From NCBI GenBank assembly GCA_007922305.1, contig ML677348.1, positions 20,617,263 through 20,681,262 on the forward strand: 64,000 bases of DNA, written 5' to 3'. The notes below the pieces were generated by a model, which made no database searches, was not told where the DNA came from, and saw only the letters and a list, made by a program, of their open reading frames with translations. The DNA is from Dermatemys mawii. Its lineage: Eukaryota > Chordata > Testudines > Dermatemydidae. Shown in pieces: positions 56,800 to 64,000 of the stretch. The first letter of the stretch is position 1; the number at the start of each line of letters is the position of its first letter. The position numbers and the translations under genes are program-made.

Positions 56800-58050
56800 A
56801 ATAGGGAACAAGTTAAGATTTACTTAGACAAGTTAGATGTCTTCAAGCTGACAGGGCCCAGAATAAACATCCAGGAACTGGCTGAAGAGATCTCTGAGCC
56901 ATCAGTGGTTCTCTCTGAGAAATCGTGGAATGCAGGAGAGATCCCAGAGGACTGGAAAAGGACAAATGTAGTGCTTATCTATAAAAAAATAAAGTGGAAT
57001 AAGAACAACCAGGGCATTATAGACCAATCAGCTTAACTTTGGTACCTAGAAAGTTAATGGTGCAAATAATCAAGCAATCAATTTGTAAGCACTTAGAAGA
57101 TAATAAGATGATAAGTAACTGTCAAAGTGGATTTGTCAAGAGCAAATCATGTCAAACCAACTTAATATACTACTTTGATTGGATAACAAGCTTTGTGGAT
57201 AGGGGAGAAGCAGTAGATGTCATATCTCTACTTTAGTAAGGCTTTTGATACCGTCTCACATAACCTTCTCATAGACAAACTAGAGAAATATCACCTAGAC
57301 AAACCTACTATAAAGGTGGAAACACAGCTAGTTGGAAAATCATACTCAGAGAATATTTATCAGTGGTTCACAGTCAAGCTGGAAGGGCATATTGAGTGGG
57401 ATCCCACAGAGATCGGTCCAGTTCTATTCCATATATTCATAGATGCTTTGGATAATGGTGTAGAGGGCACATATAAAGTTTGTGGAAGTTACCAAGCTGG
57501 GAGGGGTTGCAAGCACTCTGGAGGACAGCAAGAGAATTCAAAATGATCTTGACAAACTAAAGAAATGGTCTGAAATAAATAGAATGAAATTCAATAAGGA
57601 CCAGTACACAGTATTATACTTGAGAAGGAATAATCAATTGCATAAATACAAAATGGGAAATGACTGCACAGGAAGGAGGACTGCGGAAAAGGATCAGGGA
57701 GTCACCATGGATCACAAACTAAATACGAAACAACAATGTAATCCTGTTGCAAAAAAAGTGAACATTTTTCTACGATATATTAGCAGGTGTGTTGTAAGCA
57801 TGACATGAGAGGTAATTCTTCCAGTCTTCTCAGTACTGGTAAGGTGCCAGTTCGAATATTGAGTTCACACTTAGAGAAATGTGGACAAGTTGGAGAAAGT
57901 CCAGAGGAGAGAAACAAAAATGATTAAAGGGCTAGAAAACATGACCTATAAGGGAAGACTGAAAAAAAATGGGTTTGATTAATCTAAAGAAGAGATGACT
58001 GAGAGGGGACATAAGTCCTCACTTTTAAGGCTTCACTTCAGAGGAAAAGT
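56800..58050 (+). mobile_element. CR1-like LINE, strongly decayed reverse transcriptase
   Basis: From 56930 the translation in shifting frames shows EDWKRTNVVLIYKK-like text, then SGFVKSKSCQTNLIYYFDWI (57127 onward), YFSKAFDTVSHNLLIDKLEK (motif A) and, later, LDKLKKWSEINRMKFNKDQY and RRTAEKDQGVTMDHKLN (C-terminal to motif C). The region of motif C (usually FADDTKL) reads MEVTKLGG at 57482, so the catalytic Asp pair is lost. The tail region 57880-58020 resembles CR1 ('ggagagaaacaaaaatgatt'). The 3' terminus is not preserved. Divergence is much higher than in the copy at 37831-39160, so this is an older insertion. Confidence 0.85.
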
Positions 58051-59146
58051 AGAATGATACTATAGTGATTTAAAGAGAGATCTTTTCTGGTTTTACATTT
58101 CAGTCTTCTGTGTACTTTCTACTTTCTGTGTATTTTCTGTATGGAAGGTCACATTAATCTCATCCCTTAAGATGGGGATTTGAGACATGTGCACCTAGTA
58201 AGCTGGTTCGGTTTTTCATAAGAGTTCACATCAATTTTGCTTACATGTCATTGCTCTAGTAAATGAGAATTCCTCGTGATCTCTTTGAAATTTTTCTTTT
58301 ATGGTTTATAGACTTGAAGACACAGTAGAAAGACAGAGATATTTATTTTGTTGCTGAATGACCTCCTTCTCCCTTTCTAAGTTTCTGCCCCCAAAGATGA
58401 CCCACTGAGAACTCGCATATACCTAATCAGTAGTCCACATTATACCCATTCAGCTCTCCAGTTCAGCAAATTATATTCACATTAAATAGATTGCCAGAAT
58501 TATTTCCTTCTTTGTATTAGGCAAGAGGGACAATGAATTTTAGGCCCAATAGGACAGAGATCAACAGTAAATAGCAGTATGATTGAAAGAAGAAGCAGAA
58601 TTTAGATGGGGAAAAATATATGCACAGTTATGCCCCCAGAAAAGAATGTTCAGTAGCAGCAGATAAACCAGTCAGAATCCCAGAGGATGCCCAAAGTGCT
58701 TCTAATTTTTGACAAGCTGTGTGTGCTGAACACAGAGCATCAAAGAAGTGAGGACAATCTATAAAAAAAGTAAAATAAAATAAAGTCAAGCAGGAACAGG
58801 AATACTAGACAAGCGTTCTGGTGTCATCCTCAACAAGGATCCCCCATCACTGCTGTAATTGTTCAGTAGCAATACTAATGGCATCGTGCACGTAGTAAGC
58901 TAGCATCACCATAACAAATCTATACATAGAAGTCTGTAGCAAATTAATCTTGGTGTAGCAAAACTGCTCACAGAACTGGTGATGGGAGTGTTGCAGAAGT
59001 GTAGAGGTTTATCTAAAGTATCCAAATCTTAGAAATTTCCCACGAGGCCTAATACCCCTCTGACTTCACACAATCTTCTGCTGTATCATGTATATTTTGT
59101 ATACAGTAGGTTGCAAAGCTGCTACTAGCAGGTCATGCTTCTGTAT
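58051..59146. other. Unassigned noncoding DNA
   Basis: No gene or recognisable repeat. Confidence 0.4.
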
Positions 59147-59211
59147 GGGGCTGGCTCTAGCTTTTTTGCCACTCCAAGCAAAAAACAAACAACCCCCCCA
59201 GCCCAAACCAT
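59147..59211 (+). mobile_element. hAT-like left-end fragment
   Basis: 'ggggctggctctagcttttt' and 'gccactccaagcaaaaaaca' match the left end of the element at 21236. It stops at 59211, where the PLE begins, so the PLE probably landed in it or next to it. Confidence 0.55.
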
Positions 59212-60262
59212 GTCTGGCTCTGTTGATCTGTTTCCTTATTTCCTCGTGCGAGTATTGTAGTTTTGTGAGTGCTTGGCGATGCAAAACTACAATACCCACA
59301 TGAGGAAATAAGGAAACAGATCAACAGAGCCAGACGTGTATGCAGAAGCCTCCTTCTGCAAGACAAGCCCAAGAAAGAAAACAAAAGAACACCACTGGCC
59401 GTCACCTACAGTCCTCAGTTAAAACCTCTCTAACGCATCATCAGTTATGTACAACCCATCATGGACAACGATACCTCACTTTCACAGGCCTTGGGAGGCA
59501 GGCCAGTCCTTGCTCACAAACAACCTGCCAACCTCAAGCATATTCTCAGCAGCAATTGCACCCTGTGACATAATAACCCTAACTCAGGAATCAATCCATG
59601 CAACAAACCTCGATGCTAACTCTGCCCACATATCTACACCAGTGACACCATCACAGGACCTAACCAGATCAGCCACACTATCACCGGTTCATTCACCTGC
59701 ACATCTACCAGCGTAATATATGCCATCATGTGCCAGCAATGCCCCTCTGCTATGTACATCGGCCAAACCGGACAGTCCATACAAAAAAGGATAAACGGAC
59801 ACAAATTAGATATTAGGAATGGCAATATACAAAAACCTGTAGGAGAGCACTTCAACCTCCCTGGACACACAATAACAGATTTAAAGGTCACTATCCTGCA
59901 TCAAAAAAACTTCAAGACCAGACTTCAAAGAGAAACAGCAAATTTGACACCATCAGCTCGGGATTAAACAAAGACTGTGAATGACTAGCTAACTACAAAA
60001 GCAGTTTCTCCTTTCTCGGTGTTCACACCTCCAGATCAGCTGCAAGAAGAGGACCTCATCCTCCCTGATTAGAGATAGCAAGGTAGTTCAGCCTGATTGA
60101 ACTAACCTTGTTATCTCTAACCTGATTCTTACCTACTTATTTATACCTGCTTCTGCATACTTCCACTGCACGCATCTGACGAAGTGGGTACTAGCCCATG
60201 GAAGCTTATGCTTCAATACTTTTGTTAGTCTTTAAGGCGCCACAGGACTCTTTGTGGCTTCT
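59212..60262 (+). mobile_element. Penelope-like element, largest copy (1051 bp) with GIY-YIG remnant
   Basis: It starts with a fold-back: arms 59212-59265 and 59282-59335 match over 54 bp with 3 mismatches around a 16-base loop. Coding sequence for the region between reverse transcriptase and nuclease, and then the GIY-YIG nuclease, follows (59340-59967). The 3' untranslated part (59968-60262) ends with the family's terminal block 'gacgaagtgggtactagccc' and 'ggactctttgtggctt'. The flanks AAACCAT (59205-59211) and AAACTAT (60263-60269) are a possible diverged target duplication. The reverse transcriptase core is missing, so the copy is 5'-truncated. Confidence 0.85.
59340..59967 (+). pseudogene. 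PLE GIY-YIG endonuclease remnant
   Basis: The readable frame 59728-59967 begins MCQQCPSAMYIGQTGQSIQK and continues with KRINGHKLDIRNGN and KPVGEHFNLPGH. Together with the preceding VIY (just upstream, in the same frame), this gives the order VIY, C-x-x-C, YIG, Arg in KRINGHK and Glu in GEHF, the layout of the PLE-type GIY-YIG nuclease. That enzyme nicks target DNA for insertion. Upstream, in other frames, text such as 'CNKPRC' and 'NQISHTITGSFTC' belongs to the Cys-containing linker between reverse transcriptase and nuclease. Frameshifts and at least two stops separate these parts, so the protein is not made intact. The first residue of the GIY-equivalent is Val rather than Gly, which I believe is normal variation in these elements. 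Confidence 0.8.
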
Positions 60263-61280
60263 AAACTATCAAACAGTCTTTGAATAGCAAACTGTTTCCT
60301 GGGTCTTGCCAATGTCGCAGGCCGGCTGATTGGTTGGAAGCTGGGAACAGCAAAGCAAAGACTCATGGCAAAGGCCCAGCAGAGAGAAGCGGCGGCTATG
60401 CAAAATAATTAAGATAGAACCTGATGTTCTTCTTGAAGGCTGGGAAGCCACACATCCCACGTTTGTGCTGCGTGAGGGATGGCCTAGCTGCCACTTGCGA
60501 ATGTGGAACGTGGAAGTCAGGAACATAAGGAGCGGATTCAATTAGGAGAACTGACAGACCTGTCATCTTCCTCATCTCTTTCCCCCTTTTCATAACTGTT
60601 AAAAGGAAGGATGATTGACATGCCACATTTTGGGAAAACTCTTGCGGAATTAGCTTATTTGGTTTTAGATCTGCACTGAAAGGGATAACTTTGCAGTGAT
60701 GGGCACCTAAGTTGTGTGCACAGAATGGGAAATTGCATGCAGTTTCCCATCCTTTTATTTAGAATTGTGCATACAGTGTACAGCACAATTGCACATTAAG
60801 TGGGCTTTCTTGTGCAGCTTAAGCACACATATAAACACTTTAGCCCCAAAGAGAGATTCTATTGACCTGAATCTTCAAGGGTGTTCTCAACTGCCTTTAC
60901 TTCAGCAGGAGCTGAGGTGCTCAGCACCAGAGAGGAGTCACTTGGTAGGGGATGGGCTGAAGTTATTTAGTATGGAAAAAGCCACTTTCTACATTTAGCT
61001 TTATATTTTAGAATGATATTCTCCCATTGCTGGAGAAAGAAGGAGAGAAGAATCTTCAAGGTGAAATTTACTCCTATGCAGAGGCCATCAGAAGACATAG
61101 GTCTCATTTAAGCCCTGTTCCCAGGCAGATCTTGCAGCATGACCTGAAGATGGTGTGACAGGCTCAACCTTTTTCTTCTCATTTGTTTACAGGCAATCTG
61201 TTCTAAAGAGCTGTTGTAAAATTCTTCCCAAAGGCAATTAAGCCAAGCATATTTTGTTTCCAGTGCCCATCACCCATTGT
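60263..61280. other. Unassigned noncoding DNA
   Basis: No gene or recognisable repeat. The frame 60714-60998 (94 codons) has Cys and Ser-rich text but no domain. Confidence 0.4.
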
Positions 61281-61572
61281 CAGGAGCAGTGCCAGCTTTT
61301 TTGCCGCCCTAGGCAGCAAACTAAAAAAAAGTAGAAGAAAAAGAAAAGGCAGAGAAGCTGCCACCGCCGAATTCCCAAGCAGCCCCTGCTGCAAGCAGCC
61401 CCCGCCACTGAATTGGCAACGACACCTTCAGTGGCATTGAGCTACTGCCGAATTGCCACAGACAACTTCGGCGGTGTTTAGTTGCCGCAGAATTGCCGCC
61501 AATTTGCTGTCCCCCCAAAGGTCACCGCCCTATGTGGCCACTTAGGTCGCCTATTGGCTAGTGTCGGCCCTG
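61281..61572 (+). mobile_element. hAT-like element, both ends present (about 292 bp)
   Basis: The left end CAGGAGCAGTGCCAGC and the complement of the right end CAGGGCCGACACTAGC are similar inverted repeats. CATTGT occurs directly before the left end and one base after the right end, a likely remnant of an 8-bp duplication. The interior contains repeated 'gccgaattgcc'-type phrases ('gctgccaccgccgaattccc', 'gagctactgccgaattgcca', 'gttgccgcagaattgccgcc'). It shares its left-end pattern with 21236 and 59147. Confidence 0.65.
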
Positions 61573-61743
61573 GCATTGTCCTTTCTCTTCCCTATTCTCC
61601 CTTCTTGTGCTTATAAAGATACCCTTGGTGGAGGAGAGGATGGAATTCCTCTTTACTGCATGTCTTTTAGCATATTATAAATACAATGGGTAACACTCTA
61701 GTATACACTGATAGTTGGACAAGTAGATTTGCCTATAAGAGGG

Positions 61744-62600
61744 TGTGACACTTCACCCCGTATTCTTCATATATTGTTGTGATACAAGTATGGCATAACT
61801 AAGATATGTTGTATGCAAGATGGCTCAGATGAGATATAATAGGAAAGGTTATGCTTTACAGAATGTGATAATCCTATTTGTATGCATGTATAACATTTCT
61901 GTATCTGAAGTTAGGAATATTAACTATGTATTAATTGCAAAAGTGTTTGCACCTTGGAAACACCCACCAGAAAAAATGCAGTAAATCTGGCTAGTTAGTC
62001 AATGAACCATTAGGGATAACAATCGGTCTTTGAAGAGGCTAATTTCCCATCTTCCTGAGAAGCTTCCTGGGGTGCTACTTTGACACTGCAGGGTCATGTG
62101 ATCATGTCGCCTGGTACTGGACACCATCTTGGATTGCTGGTATTTTTCCACTAGGAGGGGGTGGAGGTCAAACTGGGAAACAAAGGATTCCTGCTATATG
62201 TAAATCCTATATAAGGCTGGGGAGTGAGTTAATCAGGGTCAGTTTGTCACTGAATCCCTGTTCAAGAAGACTGCTAAAAACACGCAAGGCTGAACTGGGG
62301 ATGAGCTGGACACAGGCTAGAAAGTATCTGGTCTGTGAAGGGAATATCTGGAATTCTAAGATACAAGCAAAAGAAGTCTGTCTTCAAGAATCTCTGCAAC
62401 CTACTTAAAACAACATTTAGGGTGAGAATTTACTATGTGTAGCCAATTTCTTTAGTGCATTAAGCTTAGTTTGCATGTTTGCACAGTAATCTACTTTGAT
62501 CTGTTTGCTATCCCTTGATGATCACTTAAAATCTATCCTTTGTAGTTAGTAAACTTGTTTTGTTTTCTAAAACCCAGTTTGTGGAATTCATAGTTTGTCA
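61744..62600 (+). mobile_element. Probable solo endogenous retrovirus LTR, sense
   Basis: It starts TGTGACACTTCACC, has a TATATAA box at 62208-62214, and about 340 bp later has a degraded polyadenylation signal (AGTAAA in 'gttagtaaacttg'). The segment 62528-62580 is homologous to the corresponding part of the antisense LTR at 4690-5860. No internal retroviral genes flank it. The right boundary near 62600 is approximate. Retroviral class is not determined. Confidence 0.55.
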
Positions 62601-63698
62601 TGGCGGAGGACAGGAGGGGCTTGTAAAAGAGTTCCCTGAGGCTTTGTTGTGCCCAGATGGTGGGGTAACCTGGTCACGTCCAGTTATTTACACTGGGTGT
62701 CTTCAGCCCAGGCCCCAGCTTCTTACAACTTACAAGGGGCCCTTGCCCTTTGTGGGCCTTCTTAAGGTGATCTGGCTTACCCTGGGCGTTTGCTGCACTC
62801 CCCATAGTGTTGGGGTGAAGGGCTCCTGGCTGGAAGTTTCCTCTGTATCTTCAGAAGTCCCTTCAGCAGTCTCTTGCTTAAGGGCATGTCTGCTCCTCTC
62901 CTCCCTTTTAAAGACCGCCTCCCTACCACATGACTGACAAGTCCAGAAGGATGGGGCTATCCCATCCCTAAGGCCTCTCTGGCACCCTTCTTGCCAATGT
63001 GGGGTCTATACACCCCACCCTGAATTTGGTTTAATTCTAAGTGGAACTACTCAAGGTAAACCATTCAAAAGAGAGAATGCACATGGGAAATATTCTGTGT
63101 GACTTTAAAATGTAAAGCTTTGCTGCTTTGAGGCCCCCTCTGTGTCTTCTGTTGAAAATCTTCACACTACAGTGCCATGACATTACATTAGGAGAGCCAC
63201 ACAGCAAATTAGCACATCATCTCCCAAATAGTCCCTTTAGAGACGTTTGAACAGAAAGACAATCAGTCACACCGCACCTGGCATCATTAGTAGTTAATGC
63301 CGTTACCCGTTGGTGCAATTTTACAGGAAATTTTCATTTTTTATTCTGAAGGGCTTTGGTGTATTTTGCACCTGTACATATTTCTGAGCAATAATCCAGT
63401 GCTAATTGGACTGTGGTAACATTGAGAAAGAATTTAGAAGAGCTGGTCCATCTCTCCATCCAGATATTCTTGTAGGGAACCAGGGAATTCTTACTGCATG
63501 GCACAGAATGCTGGTTCCAAGACTACCGCATTGTATTGATTTTCTTCAACATTTTCTAATTTGAAAATGCTGCTTGTGATTCATTTATACTGCTCTCCAA
63601 GAAAACTCTGTGATGGGATTTCTATATGTGTTGAGTACAAGTCTCCTCTCAGACTGGCTCAGCAGATGTTTACTCAGGTATTCTGCCCTTCCTTCTAA
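62601..63698. other. Unassigned noncoding DNA
   Basis: No gene supported. The 125-codon frame at 62560-62937 begins inside the LTR and crosses GC-rich sequence; it shows no domain. The first part (to about 62900) may still belong to the retroviral insertion. Confidence 0.35.
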
Positions 63699-63960
63699 CA
63701 TGGGAGTTGCCCTACTGGATCAGACTAGAGTTTCGTCTAGTCCAGTATCTTATACAGAGTGACAATGGCCTATACCAGATACTTCAGAAGAAACTACAAC
63801 AGCCCTGTAATGTACAATTGCTGAATAACCTGCACATAGTGGAAGTTTATGCCTAACCAGCCTTAGACTTTATATACCTTTGCGATGCTTATTGGGAGTT
63901 CCCAGGGTTGTGAGGCACCTTGCTACCACCTGCCCTTAGTGTGAGGAAGTCTTGTCTGTG
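63699..63960 (-). mobile_element. CR1 LINE 3' end fragment
   Basis: 'atgggagttgccctactgga', 'tcagactagagtttcgtcta' and 'gtccagtatcttatacagag' match the CR1 3' end in antisense, as at 32612 and 21702. It runs toward the window end with increasing divergence. Confidence 0.65.
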
Positions 63961-64000
63961 CGTTCCATGGATCAGCTCCCCAACTCCACTAACCACAGGC

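Noticed and set aside
62560..62937. A 125-codon frame beginning inside the LTR
   Set aside because: No retroviral or other domain is visible, and the sequence does not continue as expected for an internal retroviral gene.
1..64000. CRISPR arrays, prokaryotic operons, phage or plasmid features
   Set aside because: There are no regularly spaced short direct repeats, no dense coding, and no ribosome-binding-site pattern. The repeat families and density of stops fit a vertebrate nuclear genome.
1..64000. tRNA, rRNA or snRNA genes
   Set aside because: I saw no intact A-box and B-box pair with a cloverleaf, and no rRNA or snRNA core sequences. Only MIR SINE remnants of tRNA origin are present.

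Overview
The window looks like a gene-free stretch of a reptile nuclear genome, most likely a turtle. The evidence is the mix of interspersed repeats: many CR1 LINE pieces of different ages on both strands, Penelope-like elements (PLEs) with a GIY-YIG nuclease remnant, PIF/Harbinger elements with 3-bp target duplications (mostly TAA or similar), hAT elements with 8-bp duplications, MIR SINEs and solo-LTR-like sequences. Base composition is AT-rich. There are no operons, no tRNA or rRNA genes that I can see, and no open reading frame that looks like a host protein. The species assignment is inference from repeat families I recognise, not from a search.

Layout. 1-6954: unassigned DNA with a 676-bp Harbinger MITE (3035-3710), a hAT end and an antisense LTR (about 4690-5860). 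6958-9318: a 2.36-kb PIF/Harbinger element with matching ends and a TCA target duplication, holding a dead transposase on + and a dead Myb/SANT-like ORF on -. 9322-21235: MIRs, MITEs, a + strand CR1 (13140-14262) and a - strand fragment resembling the Tx1 branch of L1 elements (14480-15183). 21236-25109: hAT-like pieces, a CR1 3' end split by a PLE insertion, and one MITE inserted inside another. 25110-33800: old CR1, a 1.07-kb C-rich hAT element, more MITEs, and a CR1 interrupted by a younger CR1 of opposite orientation. 33801-42705: a fold-back element carrying ZNF143-like motifs, a 1.3-kb - strand CR1 with an intact FADD motif, a small PLE and a textbook hAT MITE. 42840-54763: a possible LTR, a possible Tigger-like remnant, a PLE, MITEs and a near-perfect palindrome. 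55255-63960: a CpG-rich MITE, a decayed + strand CR1, the largest PLE copy (59212-60262), a hAT element, a sense LTR and a CR1 tail.

Nothing here forms a working pathway. All coding remnants are broken mobile-element genes. The most interesting recurring structure is that all four PLE copies begin with an inverted copy of part of themselves, giving fold-backs of 31 to 64 bp per arm. Three of these copies have recognisable target-site duplications of 9 to 12 bp, and the fourth has a weak candidate.
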